From Chryseobacterium gleum (GTDB lineage: Bacteria > Bacteroidota > Bacteroidia > Flavobacteriales > Schleiferiaceae), in assembly GCA_945883565.1 (NCBI GenBank), contig CAMCXO010000008.1:1-64000 (forward strand): a stretch of DNA of 64,000 nt. Direction: 5' to 3'. A program made the position numbers and the translations under genes. Position 1 is the stretch's first letter. Each line of letters begins with the position of its first letter. The notes under the pieces are model-generated. The model made no database searches. It was not told where the DNA came from and was given only the letters and a program-made list of their open reading frames with translations. Below are positions 7,918-16,900 of the stretch, piece after piece.

Positions 7918-10900
7918 ATGAGAATAGTACATTTAAGCGATTTACATTTATCAAAGGACACTCTAAGTTCTTTAAAACAGTTCTACTTAACTGCATTGAT
8001 TAAGGATTTACAGAACTGGAATAAAGAAACGCCAATTGATTTGATTATCTTGACTGGTGATTTGGTTGATAAAGGCGGTTCTAGTTTTAAAGATGGCGAA
8101 GACATTTACGAAATTGTAAACAAGGAATTCATTACGCCTATTCTTCAAGCACTCAAAATTGACAAAAGCAAATTTATTTTCATACCGGGAAATCATGATG
8201 TAGTTGAATCCAAGATTGAAGACCTGACAGAAAGTGGAATGTTGGGCAATTTCAATAATGTCGAACGTGTGAATAAATATATAGATGATTACAAATCATC
8301 AAGTCATTCAGGAATCGATAGAATAAAAGCGTATAATGAATTTGAACATAAGTTTTATGCAGGTATTCCTGAGAGTAGCTTGTCTAATTTTGAGTCATGC
8401 TTTATTGCCAATATCAATGGCGAAAAAATAGGTGTCGGTGCTTTTAATTCTGCATGGAGATGTTCTACTAAATTACCTAATGACAAATTATTGTTTGGAA
8501 CTAAACAGGTACTTAATGCAAATGATATTTTTAGTGAAAATAATACGACAATCAATATTGCACTTATTCATCATCCAATTGAGCTAATAAGTGAAATTGA
8601 TAGAAATGAGTTAACCACGTTTTTGCATATGAGCAAATTTCATATTTTGCTATGTGGTCATACTCATAGGGGCAATAATATTTACAGTTTTGGCACTAGA
8701 AATAAATTGTTCACTTCTGTTGCGAAAACGGCATTCAGTAATCCACGAGAAAAAATTGACACATTTAAATCAGGTTATTCAATACTTGATTTTGACAGAA
8801 CGCAAACAGGTGACTTAGATATTAAATGCAATTTTAGAAAGTACATACATGATAGAGTTGAGTTTGACAAAGATGTTGACGTAGCACCAAACGGTGAAAA
8901 TACTGCTGAATTAAAAATATCCTCTAACAATGAAGAATTCAACAAGTATTTGATTTTAACGGACAAAACATGCAAAGCAAAGCAGGAAGTTATGAATAAC
9001 TCACTTGTTATTCACGGTACAGATTCAATAGCCCCAAGAAGCATCAATGAAATATTCGTTTTACCAAAGCTTTCGGATAAGCCTATTTTGATGAATGACA
9101 TTGATGATAATCTTGCCCTTATAAATCTGATTGAAATTTTAAAATATGACAAAAACATTTTAATTGTTGGAGATAAAGAAACGGGTAAGTCAACTCTACT
9201 CAATAAAATTTTTATTGAAGCGTCAAACTCATATTCAACCTATCAAGTAATTCCAGTCGAAATTGATTTTTCAGAATTAAAAAAGAAAGATATTAAACCC
9301 TTAGTCAGGGCATTTCTGAATGAGCCTGGTCATGATGAGGTTGAAGAAATGCTAAAAACTGGAAAGCTCCTTATACTTATTGACAACTATATTGAAAATG
9401 AAGAACACATCCATGCGGTGAATCGTCTTAAAAAATTCATTGACGAATATCCAATCAACAAACTAATTGTAACAACTGCAACTGATTTAGATACACTCTT
9501 AACCGCGGAGAATACAATTTTTGCGAAAAAATCTAGTGAAGAAGAAATAAAAGAATTTAAACCAATTTTTATAGGAAGTGTTGGAGTTAAAGAATTTAAA
9601 GAACTTGCTATTAAATGGTTTAAACGAAAAGACCCTGAATGGATACAAAATAATTTGGAGAAACTCATCAAAGTGTTTGAAATTCTACGAATTCCAAGAA
9701 CATTTTTTTCCGTTTCATTGTTTCTTTGGATAATTGAAAAGCAGGAAAACTTTAAACCTATAAACAAAGCAAATCTCGTTCAGCAATTCCTTACTTTCAT
9801 TTTGGAAGGTCTTAAACTTGATAATGCAAAGGCTGGTTCATACAATTTCGATAAAAAGATGGAGCTACTCACTGAGTTGGCTCTTAAAATGCACAAATCT
9901 GGTGAAGTCGGTAATAATTTAGCATTGTCTGAATCTGATGCCGTAAAATGTATTCAGGAAAACTTTGACCTGAATCAACTTAAACGATTTTCTGCAGTTG
10001 AAAAACTGCAAGAATTTATTGTCAAAGGAATTCTGAAGAAAGAACTTCACAATAATTGCATTCGTTTTCGGTACGATGCATTTTTCAAATTCTTTTTATC
10101 TCTGAATATTGAAAAAGATAAGGAATTTAAGGAGGAGGTATATTCCGATGAAAAATTTCTATCATTTATTGATGAATTAGATTATCATACAGGAAGAACC
10201 CGTGATGATTTTGCAACTTTGAAATTTACAATGGATAAGCTTCAAGAAGCATATCAGGAAATTGACACCTTTATCAATCAAAATGTAGATAAATATTTCC
10301 CGAATGAATCATTTATTCTAAAACATATCAACCCTTCAAATTTCATCACAGAAACAAGAAACAATAAATTAACGGATGATGAAATTGAAGAAGCATTAGG
10401 CACACAGTTAGAGATGCTTCCAGTTAATGATAGCATCAAAGCAAAAAAACAAGTTGACTACAAGAAGAAATTTTATCATGTTCTTGAACTGGCTGCAAGA
10501 GTTTTAAAGAATAGTGAAAACATCAAGAATCCTATTTATGTAAACGAAAGTCTTGACATAATAATTAACAAAGGGGCAAAATATGGAATTTATCTGCAAT
10601 CCATCATTGCACATAATTTAGCAAATAATAAAGATGACGAATTACCATTACCGCCTGAATTCTTTATTACTATTGCTCCAATTATAAATCAGTTAATGTT
10701 GCTGAGTTGGCTTGGAACTGAATTTCTTGAAATACCATTAGAAACCAAAATCAAGAAATATATCAAGCAAGACCGTAAAGACTTATCACAATACGAGTTG
10801 TATTTAACTGGTTTCATCTATTCAGATATGAAGCTAAGAGACTATGTTCAATATATTGACAAGGTAATTGACAAAGTAGATAATAAATTCATATTGGAAC

Positions 10901-11097
10901 TCTGCTTCTTAAAAGTTTTCTTGTACTATATGTTCAGACCTATGAATAGTTCTCTTTTACCTTTATTTGAGAAGCAACTCGCTGAATTATTAGTCAAATC
11001 AAGAGGTATTCATAAGAAAAAAGCAAAGAAATATGTAGAAGAAGTTTTGAGGAAAAAGAAGGAAGAAGCAATGACACAACTTAAAATAGACTTTTAG
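7918..11097 (+). CDS. Calcineurin-like metallophosphoesterase fused to a STAND-like P-loop NTPase
   Basis: Residues 1-310 are a calcineurin-like phosphoesterase with all metal-site motifs: SDLHLS (D8, H10), GDLVD at 47-51, GNHD at 91-94, HHP at 218-220 and GHTH at 247-250. After a linker, an NTPase begins near 370 with Walker A GDKETGKST at 418-426 and a Walker B-like LLILIDN at 484-490. The last 500 residues are helical and charged with no motif I can name; they may be a sensor domain. Effector-NTPase-sensor is the layout of STAND defence proteins such as Avs, in which the NTPase triggers the effector on sensing a phage product. A phosphoesterase effector would be expected to act on nucleic acid or nucleotides. 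It is the last gene of the four-gene island and is intact throughout. Confidence 0.85.
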   Translation: MRIVHLSDLHLSKDTLSSLKQFYLTALIKDLQNWNKETPIDLIILTGDLVDKGGSSFKDGEDIYEIVNKEFITPILQALKIDKSKFIFIPGNHDVVESKIEDLTESGMLGNFNNVERVNKYIDDYKSSSHSGIDRIKAYNEFEHKFYAGIPESSLSNFESCFIANINGEKIGVGAFNSAWRCSTKLPNDKLLFGTKQVLNANDIFSENNTTINIALIHHPIELISEIDRNELTTFLHMSKFHILLCGHTHRGNNIYSFGTRNKLFTSVAKTAFSNPREKIDTFKSGYSILDFDRTQTGDLDIKCNFRKYIHDRVEFDKDVDVAPNGENTAELKISSNNEEFNKYLILTDKTCKAKQEVMNNSLVIHGTDSIAPRSINEIFVLPKLSDKPILMNDIDDNLALINLIEILKYDKNILIVGDKETGKSTLLNKIFIEASNSYSTYQVIPVEIDFSELKKKDIKPLVRAFLNEPGHDEVEEMLKTGKLLILIDNYIENEEHIHAVNRLKKFIDEYPINKLIVTTATDLDTLLTAENTIFAKKSSEEEIKEFKPIFIGSVGVKEFKELAIKWFKRKDPEWIQNNLEKLIKVFEILRIPRTFFSVSLFLWIIEKQENFKPINKANLVQQFLTFILEGLKLDNAKAGSYNFDKKMELLTELALKMHKSGEVGNNLALSESDAVKCIQENFDLNQLKRFSAVEKLQEFIVKGILKKELHNNCIRFRYDAFFKFFLSLNIEKDKEFKEEVYSDEKFLSFIDELDYHTGRTRDDFATLKFTMDKLQEAYQEIDTFINQNVDKYFPNESFILKHINPSNFITETRNNKLTDDEIEEALGTQLEMLPVNDSIKAKKQVDYKKKFYHVLELAARVLKNSENIKNPIYVNESLDIIINKGAKYGIYLQSIIAHNLANNKDDELPLPPEFFITIAPIINQLMLLSWLGTEFLEIPLETKIKKYIKQDRKDLSQYELYLTGFIYSDMKLRDYVQYIDKVIDKVDNKFILELCFLKVFLYYMFRPMNSSLLPLFEKQLAELLVKSRGIHKKKAKKYVEEVLRKKKEEAMTQLKIDF

Positions 11098-11117
11098 CTT
11101 AACGCACAGGTGTAAGC

Positions 11118-11322
11118 ACATTTGCAATTCGCACAAGCCAACGCACAAACCAAAAATTGCAAAAGAGCTTCCACCTCTCCGACCCAAAAGAGAATTTCAA
11201 TTTTTTTTCTCCACCGCTTTAAAAAATAAAAAACGCAACGCACAGCCGACACGACAATGACACAGAAACTCAATACTGACAATGGTTTGCTAGGACGATG
11301 GACAAGAACCACTGGCTATAAC
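11118..11322. repeat. Right border repeat of the defence island
   Basis: Partner of the left border at 1399-1681. 11118-11180 is an imperfect direct match of 1614-1681, 11191-11240 an imperfect inverted match of 1549-1597, and 11309-11322 (CCACTGGCTATAAC) an inverted match of 1399-1412 at 13 of 14 bases. It begins about 20 bp after the last island gene. The open frames that cross it do not look like proteins. Confidence 0.55.
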
Positions 11323-11327
11323 AGCAC

Positions 11328-11431
11328 CTACAAGAAATTGGCGGTTAAGTGGTTAAATGAAGCTTTGTGCTTTGTATCAAGTTCAGTGGTGGTAGACAGT
11401 TTTGTGCTTCGAAATCGCCAACTTCTTGTAG
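11328..11431. repeat. MITE-like hairpin element
   Basis: CTACAAGAAATTGGCG at 11328-11343 is inverted as CGCCAACTTCTTGTAG at 11416-11431, 15 of 16 bases matching, enclosing about 70 bp. The short forward open frame across it (11257-11460) is explained by this structure and is not called as a gene. The rest of the gap to 11527 shows nothing else. Confidence 0.55.
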
Positions 11432-11527
11432 CTGCAAAACGTTGTGTGCAAGCTGATTAAACATGGAATACCCTTTAAAACAAATGACATAAAGACAAAG
11501 GAATAACTCAATCTAAACATCAAAACC

Positions 11528-13930
11528 ATGAAAACGATACGCTCATTAAGAATGATTATTGCGCTTATTGGAACTGTTTTAATTTCGACTGAAGCCTATT
11601 CACAATGTCATACTGACATTTCAACGGTTCCAAATTGGATGAATAAAATGACACAATTCACGCAAAATTCAATTGGTCAGTCAATTCCAAATTTTTGTGT
11701 ACGTGTGTATTTTCATATCATACGAGACGACAACGGACAAGGCGGAGTAAGTCTGGCAAATGTAGATTCCGCTCTGAAAATACTGAATCAAGATTTCAGA
11801 CCCTTCAATATTCGCTTTATCGCTGATACTAATATCCACTATATCGACAGCAGTAGTCTGTACAATACAGCCTCGCCTAGTGTTTTTAATCAAGGATACG
11901 ACCATCAAGATGGAGTAGATATTTACTTATTCCCACCATCAAATACTATATGGGGAGGAGCAACAGATGGACAAATTGGCAATGGAACACAATTGTATGT
12001 TACAGGAACATTTACCCAATTACCTCCTAATATTCCCTTGCATCTAACGTCCGTTTTATCCCATGAAATGGGTCATGTATTTATCTTGCAACACACCCAT
12101 GTCTACACTGATGGATTATTCCCGATAAACGCTCCGCCCAATGCTTGCCGTGAATTGGTTGATGGATCTAACTCTCATATATGTGGTGACATGATTTGGG
12201 ACACTCCTGCAGATAATAACATGGAGTTTCGTGTTCAACATCCTGGATGTTCTTGGATTCCGGAACCAGACGATGTAGATTCATTAGGATTTGTTTTTCA
12301 ACCAGACGAAGGCAACATTATGTCCTATACAAATCCGAGTTGTATGACCCACTTTTCCATGGGCCAAAGTGTAGTAATGAGAAACGCACTAGCAAATGAA
12401 CCTCACCTTCAGGCAGTTCTCATTCCAAACTGTTGCATAGGAGATAATTTGGACTTGTCTATGAAAGACAAACCCGAGGATAATGGCAACAACGCAGGCT
12501 ATTCTTTCCATTGGGATTTAGATGATAGCCCAGACATTTGGGTACGAAACAATAACGATGGATTGACGCATCAAGTCCACGAGAATCCCGAGTATGCACT
12601 TCTTGATCCAACCTATGTATACGTTCGAATTACCAACCTAAGCTGTGTTCCATCAACTGGCACGGAACAATTAAGCCTTTACTGGACTAAAGCATCTTCC
12701 AACTCTTCATGGCCTCAGAACTGGGATGGTACGGTTCCTTTGCTAGGAAACAAAATAGGTGATACCCTCATTCCAATCATTCAGCCAGGTGATTCAGCCA
12801 TCTTAGAATTCACATGGTTCATAGATGAGAATACAGGCGTAGGAACAACTTGGAATAACTGTCTACTCGCAAGGATTGAAAATTCCACAGCGGATCCCAT
12901 TATCAACCACCCTGGTGATTTAGCGCAAGATGTCTATCAAAACAATAATATCTCCTTAAGAAATGTGGTTATTGAGAATTACATTCCTTCTGCTCCAAAT
13001 CAAGGCAGTGGAAAGAACAGGTATTTCTATGTGGGTAATCCTTTCGAGGACTCGAAGACCTATGACGTCATTTTTCGAAATGCAGAATTTACTCAGCATA
13101 CACTGACCAATATCGCTGAAGTTCATTTTGATGTACAGTCTGGTGATCATTGGGATTTCTTGCTCCCATATCTCACTTCGCACCCTGCCATTGATATACA
13201 GGATGATAATAGATTCACAGTAAATGGTTTAGACCCTGTTGTTCTATCCAATATTGAATTTCCGCCCTATTATCAACTGCAACTGTCAATGGACGTTAAC
13301 TTCTTGATTGATGAAATTGAAATCGAGAATGATTATGAGTATCACGTCCTTCAAAAGAATAGTGAACCTCATTCTGAACTCGGTGAGCATTGGACGGGTG
13401 GCATTCACTTTATGGTCAGAAAGTCAAATCGTCAATTATTCGATGCCGATGCCGGAGATGATCATGAAATCAATCAAGGAGATAGTATTGTCATCTCGGC
13501 AAGCCAAATAAACGAAGCAGCAGAGTATTATTGGTATAACTCAAATGGAAAGCTTGTGCATATTGGTGAGTCATTCACCATTTCTCCTGAAGTTTCTGAA
13601 ACGTATCAACTAGAAGTAATTGCACTAGCCGATGGATTCAAAGACTATGCTGATGTTTCGGTAGAAGTACATCCATCATATATGGAAAGCGTAATCCCAA
13701 ACCCTGTTAACTCTAATGCAACCATAACTTACTCAGTTGAGAACGGACTAAATGGCTTTATTGCTGTAGTTGACCCCATGAACAGTACGATTTTAAACAA
13801 CTACATCCTTGACCCAATATCCAATACCGTTACAATTGACTTTTCTGGTTATCAGTCTGGAACATATACATTGACAATGATCGTAAATGGACAAATTGTG
13901 GATGCTCTCAACATAATTGTATCAAACTAG
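11528..13930 (+). CDS. Secreted M43-like metalloprotease with T9SS sorting domain
   Basis: An N-terminal signal peptide (MKTIRSLRMI... ending near AYSQ, residue 26) is followed by a metzincin zinc protease domain. Zinc ligands H179, H183 and H189 and catalytic E180 lie in HEMGHVFILQH, and the Met-turn is NIMSYTNP (M265). The usual Gly of the HExxHxxGxxH motif is replaced by Ile. This arrangement fits the pappalysin/M43 group. The middle, about 300-640, is beta-rich and resembles carbohydrate-binding or Ig-like modules without a clear name. The last 80 residues (from VIPNPVNSNATITYS) are a Por secretion-type sorting domain, so export through the type IX system to the surface or medium is expected. 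The next gene starts 7 bp downstream and is also a T9SS cargo. Confidence 0.85.
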   Translation: MKTIRSLRMIIALIGTVLISTEAYSQCHTDISTVPNWMNKMTQFTQNSIGQSIPNFCVRVYFHIIRDDNGQGGVSLANVDSALKILNQDFRPFNIRFIADTNIHYIDSSSLYNTASPSVFNQGYDHQDGVDIYLFPPSNTIWGGATDGQIGNGTQLYVTGTFTQLPPNIPLHLTSVLSHEMGHVFILQHTHVYTDGLFPINAPPNACRELVDGSNSHICGDMIWDTPADNNMEFRVQHPGCSWIPEPDDVDSLGFVFQPDEGNIMSYTNPSCMTHFSMGQSVVMRNALANEPHLQAVLIPNCCIGDNLDLSMKDKPEDNGNNAGYSFHWDLDDSPDIWVRNNNDGLTHQVHENPEYALLDPTYVYVRITNLSCVPSTGTEQLSLYWTKASSNSSWPQNWDGTVPLLGNKIGDTLIPIIQPGDSAILEFTWFIDENTGVGTTWNNCLLARIENSTADPIINHPGDLAQDVYQNNNISLRNVVIENYIPSAPNQGSGKNRYFYVGNPFEDSKTYDVIFRNAEFTQHTLTNIAEVHFDVQSGDHWDFLLPYLTSHPAIDIQDDNRFTVNGLDPVVLSNIEFPPYYQLQLSMDVNFLIDEIEIENDYEYHVLQKNSEPHSELGEHWTGGIHFMVRKSNRQLFDADAGDDHEINQGDSIVISASQINEAAEYYWYNSNGKLVHIGESFTISPEVSETYQLEVIALADGFKDYADVSVEVHPSYMESVIPNPVNSNATITYSVENGLNGFIAVVDPMNSTILNNYILDPISNTVTIDFSGYQSGTYTLTMIVNGQIVDALNIIVSN

Positions 13931-13937
13931 AAATATT

Positions 13938-14750
13938 ATGAATATCAAGATACTTTTTTTCGTTTTAGCAGCTCTCTGTCTAAAGAATGGACATTCTCAG
14001 ATTGATCTGAGCTTTGAGAACTGGAATACCAATGCAGGATATATTCAGCCTAATGGATGGATTACAAATAATTGGGCAGTCCAATGTGTATTTCCTGATT
14101 CAAATGCAACGAATGGAAGTTATGCTGCAAGGATTGAGAATAATGTCATAGGATTTGCAGGCCGTGGAACAGGAGTGATTATTGGAAGATTTTCAAACTT
14201 AACTGGACTTATTGACTCTATTACATTCGATATTAGCATTGATAGTATCTACTTTGGAGGTTATGCAAGAATAGGAGCTTCATTATTTGACAATGGATTC
14301 GCAGTTGTTAACACCGGTTACAATATCGATACAACTTCCAATGGATATTTTAAGATTTGTTTAAATACTATGGATTCCAATGTGAGTGAGATTGATAGCC
14401 TCTGGCTGGGTTTCTCTAGCCGTCCTCAAATTTTACCAAATGGTGACTTAGATGGCTTCTGTCGTTTTAAAGTCGACAACGTACAATTCTTCTATTCATC
14501 ATTATCTGATGATCTAAACCCCAAAGAGTCTAATGATTTGAGGTTCTTTCCTAATCCTGCAAAAGATAAAAGCATACAGTTTAGCTCAGATGTGAAACAA
14601 ATAAGAATCACAGACATGCAGGGCAACGAAGTCTACAGTGATCTAGTCAGTCGGAGAGTCATTGATTTGAGTTTACTCCCTTCTGGAGTGTACACGATAA
14701 TGCTCGAAGGAGAAGATCAATTCAAACGCGAGAAACTGATAATTAGATGA
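13938..14750 (+). CDS. Secreted T9SS cargo protein of unknown function
   Basis: The ATG at 13938 gives a clear signal peptide (MNIKILFFVLAALCLKNGHSQ); an upstream in-frame TTG would only add seven residues overlapping the previous gene. Residues about 22-190 form a beta-rich domain without recognised catalytic motifs, similar in feel to PCMD or jelly-roll carbohydrate-binding modules. The C-terminal 70 residues (FFPNPAKDKSIQF ... LPSGVYTIML) are a T9SS type A sorting domain. Seven base pairs separate it from the metalloprotease gene, so the two are probably expressed together and may act on the same extracellular substrate. Confidence 0.75.
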   Translation: MNIKILFFVLAALCLKNGHSQIDLSFENWNTNAGYIQPNGWITNNWAVQCVFPDSNATNGSYAARIENNVIGFAGRGTGVIIGRFSNLTGLIDSITFDISIDSIYFGGYARIGASLFDNGFAVVNTGYNIDTTSNGYFKICLNTMDSNVSEIDSLWLGFSSRPQILPNGDLDGFCRFKVDNVQFFYSSLSDDLNPKESNDLRFFPNPAKDKSIQFSSDVKQIRITDMQGNEVYSDLVSRRVIDLSLLPSGVYTIMLEGEDQFKREKLIIR

Positions 14751-14825
14751 ACTCTTATTTTAATTGCATTGAACTTTACATAGTGAGATACATTAATGCA
14801 ATGAATAAGCCTGCACACAACAACG

Positions 14826-15264
14826 GTGCCTGTTGCACAACTTTTACATGAATTCGAAGATTAAACCAAAAGTTTAAAATTTGGCTTTAATAGAGGCTTT
14901 TTAAGAGCTTTTGTTTTTTTGTGTGGATTTCTTTGTTGTTTTTTTGGCCCCCTCAAAATGCCTTATTGCTCATTTTAGGTCCAAATACATTAAAAATGGC
15001 CTTAGCCAGGTTTTGCTGACTTTTAATCATCGCCACTTCGAGCTTTTCTGCTTTTGGACTTGTATGTTTCATCAAATTTTCAAGTTATAGGTTAAAGCAG
15101 ACATCATTACCTGTTTATTAGCGCTTTTAATGCCACGCGCATTAAGCCGTTTGAGGTTCAAAAAGTTCAACATAGTACCGAAAACAGGCTCAACCGTACT
15201 GCTGCGCTTTTTTAAAATCTGTTTGGCTGCTGTGGTTTCTGATGCATGGCATTGTATAGTGGCT
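14826..15264 (-). mobile_element. IS1182-type transposase remnant, copy 2
   Basis: Nearly the same sequence as 289-735 and in the same orientation, with the same terminal GTGCCTGTTGCACAAC. The transposase C-terminus is recognisable on the minus strand (ending FGPKMSNKAF) but a small deletion near 15075 relative to copy 1 breaks the frame. Upstream the frame extends a little further than in copy 1 (ATIQCHASETTAAK). The element contains no catalytic core. Confidence 0.75.
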
Positions 15265-15371
15265 TGTGAATGGTATGTTCTACCTTCTTAAAATCACTCT
15301 TGTCAATACATGTTTTTCTTAATTGAACACAACGAAAAATATTAATTTGAATGGATGGATTAAACATATCA

Positions 15372-15435
15372 CCCCTTCGGGGTTTAATTGACTTTTGGTT
15401 TGCAATGAGCTATAATCTTTTCATCCCTTCGGGAT
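15372..15435. repeat. Pair of small CCCTTCGGG hairpins
   Basis: CCCCTTCGGGG at 15372-15382 and ATCCCTTCGGGAT at 15423-15435 are two short stems with TTC loops, 40 bp apart. Such pairs are typical REP-like elements of Bacteroidetes. The open frame over them (15351-15563) is not protein-like. The rest of the 14751-15933 gap holds IS remnant copy 2 and a fragment of the 195-bp repeat. Confidence 0.5.
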
Positions 15436-15605
15436 TCCAAAACAAAATCGATATTCTATTGAGCAAAATCTGTAAGAAAATCAATAATTGCTCAATAAAG
15501 ATGCTCAATAGATATCAAGAAAATATGCCAGTTATATACCATTTTGGGCTTATAACCTTATAAGAAATCTACCAAAAGCCTAATTACCACCCTTATTTCA
15601 CTCTG

Positions 15606-15650
15606 ATCTCAAAAATATTCGTTGCTTTGAAATGGGTTATTAGACGGACT
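15606..15650. repeat. Partial copy of the 195-bp repeat family
   Basis: The end sequence ATATTCGTTGCTTTGAAATGG followed by TTATTAGACGGAC matches the right end of the copies at 20146-20340 and 21881-22070. Only the last 50 or so bases are recognisable here. Confidence 0.5.
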
Positions 15651-15933
15651 GCCAGCAACTTTTGGTATATTTTATGACGATTTAGATAATCCAATTTCGG
15701 GTGGAACGGGACACACAATGACTGTTTGCAACCAAAAGAATATTCCATTAATTGACCAAAAAATATGGTTCAAATGGCTGACAGAATAGAACAACATACT
15801 GCTAACTTTAGGCACCACACTACTTTGACGAACTGATAGCCGACATTCTCCATTTTGCGGTGAAAAAACAAATAAACCGCCGCAATTTTGCGGTAATTAG
15901 CTTGTACCTTAGCTGCATAAGAATTCCTGGTCA

Positions 15934-16149
15934 ATGGTGAAATACATCTACGATCATACAAATTGGACGGATTTTTCGTGGAATTACAAAGCGATAAATG
16001 CCATATTTGGCGAGGTCAAACTAATTCAAGGCAAAATCATCGGGCAAATGAATGCCCTGGGATTTTCTGCCAAAGCAGAAGCTACACTCGCAGCACTTAC
16101 CCTAGACGTTGTGAAATCGAGCGAAATAGAAGGCGAGAGTCTGACGTAA
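15934..16149 (+). pseudogene. Truncated Fic-family protein (DUF4172 N-terminal domain only)
   Basis: The 71-residue product has the DUF4172 signature found before the Fic domain of many Bacteroidetes proteins: IYDHTNWTDFSWNY, GKIIGQMNALGF, LAALTLDVVKSSEIEGE. It then stops at TAA in 16147-16149, and no HPFxxGNGR Fic motif follows, so AMP-transferase activity is lost. A further open frame from 16150 (reading ALWEGRGEIPLPD) may be an unrelated remnant. The gene is a fossil beside the VapBC-like pair. Confidence 0.7.
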
Positions 16150-16259
16150 GGCTCTGTGGGAAGGTCGGGGTGAAATTCCCTTGCCTGATTCGGTTATGGC
16201 TAATGCCCAAAACGAAGAGTTTTTTAGAAATGTGCTATATTTGATTCATCTAGACGAAC

Positions 16260-16505
16260 ATGAACCCAACGGACTTAAAATTTAATTTAATTGAAAGCTA
16301 CTTAGGGCTTTTAAAGAGTTTGAGTCCAGAGAACAAACTTGAACTGATTTCACAGCTTTCAGACTCCTTGAAAGAAACAAAGAGGTCGACTGATAAGTCT
16401 CTAAGTGGATTATTTGGTGCTTTTGTGTCAAAGAAATCCGCTGAAGAGATAATTGCCGACCTTAAAATGAGTAGAACTTTTGATCGCAAGACAGAGCCAT
16501 TTTGA
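16260..16505 (+). CDS. Antitoxin of a VapBC-like pair
   Basis: An 81-residue charged, mostly helical protein beginning MNPTDLKFNLIESYLGLLKSL and ending FDRKTEPF. Its stop codon overlaps the start of the PIN-domain toxin, the usual order antitoxin-toxin. Proteins of this shape (an N-terminal helical segment and a C-terminal disordered tail that would wrap the toxin) are found with VapC in Bacteroidetes. No DNA-binding motif is obvious. The role is assigned mainly from the position. Confidence 0.65.
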   Translation: MNPTDLKFNLIESYLGLLKSLSPENKLELISQLSDSLKETKRSTDKSLSGLFGAFVSKKSAEEIIADLKMSRTFDRKTEPF

Positions 16506-16900
16506 AAGGTTATCTTTTAGACACAAATATTTGCATTTACTTCTTAAAAGGGCTTTTCAGTCTTGATAAAAAATTTGAAAACATAGGGCTTTCTAACTGT
16601 TTTGTATCGGAAATTACAATTGCAGAATTAAAATTTGGAGCAGAAAACAGTCAAAATCAAGAAAAAAACAGAAAGACTGTTGATCAGTTTGTAAGTAAGT
16701 TCGCTATCATTCCCATTTTTAATTCCTTAGACGTTTACGCCAAAGAAAAATCAAGATTAAGAAAAAAGGGACTACCACTAGACGACTTTGATTTACCAAT
16801 TGGCGCGACAGCTATTTCAAATAATCTGATTTTAGTGACAAGAAATATTTCAGATTTCGAAAGACTTAAAGGAATTGAAATAGAAAATTGGGTGAATTAA
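16502..16900 (+). CDS. vapC: VapC-type PIN-domain ribonuclease toxin
   Basis: 132 residues, the usual VapC length. The acidic metal-binding residues expected of a PIN domain are present: D7 in LLDTNICIYFLKG, E42 in AELKFGA, D97 in DDFDLPIGATA, and D118 in TRNISDFERL. Toxins of this class cleave tRNA or rRNA when the antitoxin is lost. The start is TTG at 16502, overlapping the antitoxin stop; no ATG lies nearby. Appears intact. The 300 bases after it (to 17205) hold no gene that I can see. Confidence 0.88.
   Translation: MKGYLLDTNICIYFLKGLFSLDKKFENIGLSNCFVSEITIAELKFGAENSQNQEKNRKTVDQFVSKFAIIPIFNSLDVYAKEKSRLRKKGLPLDDFDLPIGATAISNNLILVTRNISDFERLKGIEIENWVN

Noticed and set aside
1752-11097. Reading the island as BREX or DISARM
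   Set aside because: No PglZ, BrxC, BrxL or DrmB homologue; the nuclease-helicase and specificity domains are those of type I R-M.
11257-11460. 67-residue forward frame
   Set aside because: It crosses an inverted-repeat element; the sequence is explained by the hairpin and the island border.
15351-15563. 70-residue forward frame
   Set aside because: Contains two REP-like hairpins and is not protein-like.
15934-16900. Fic-type toxin-antitoxin with the following genes
   Set aside because: The Fic domain is missing; the real pair is the PIN-domain toxin and the small gene before it.
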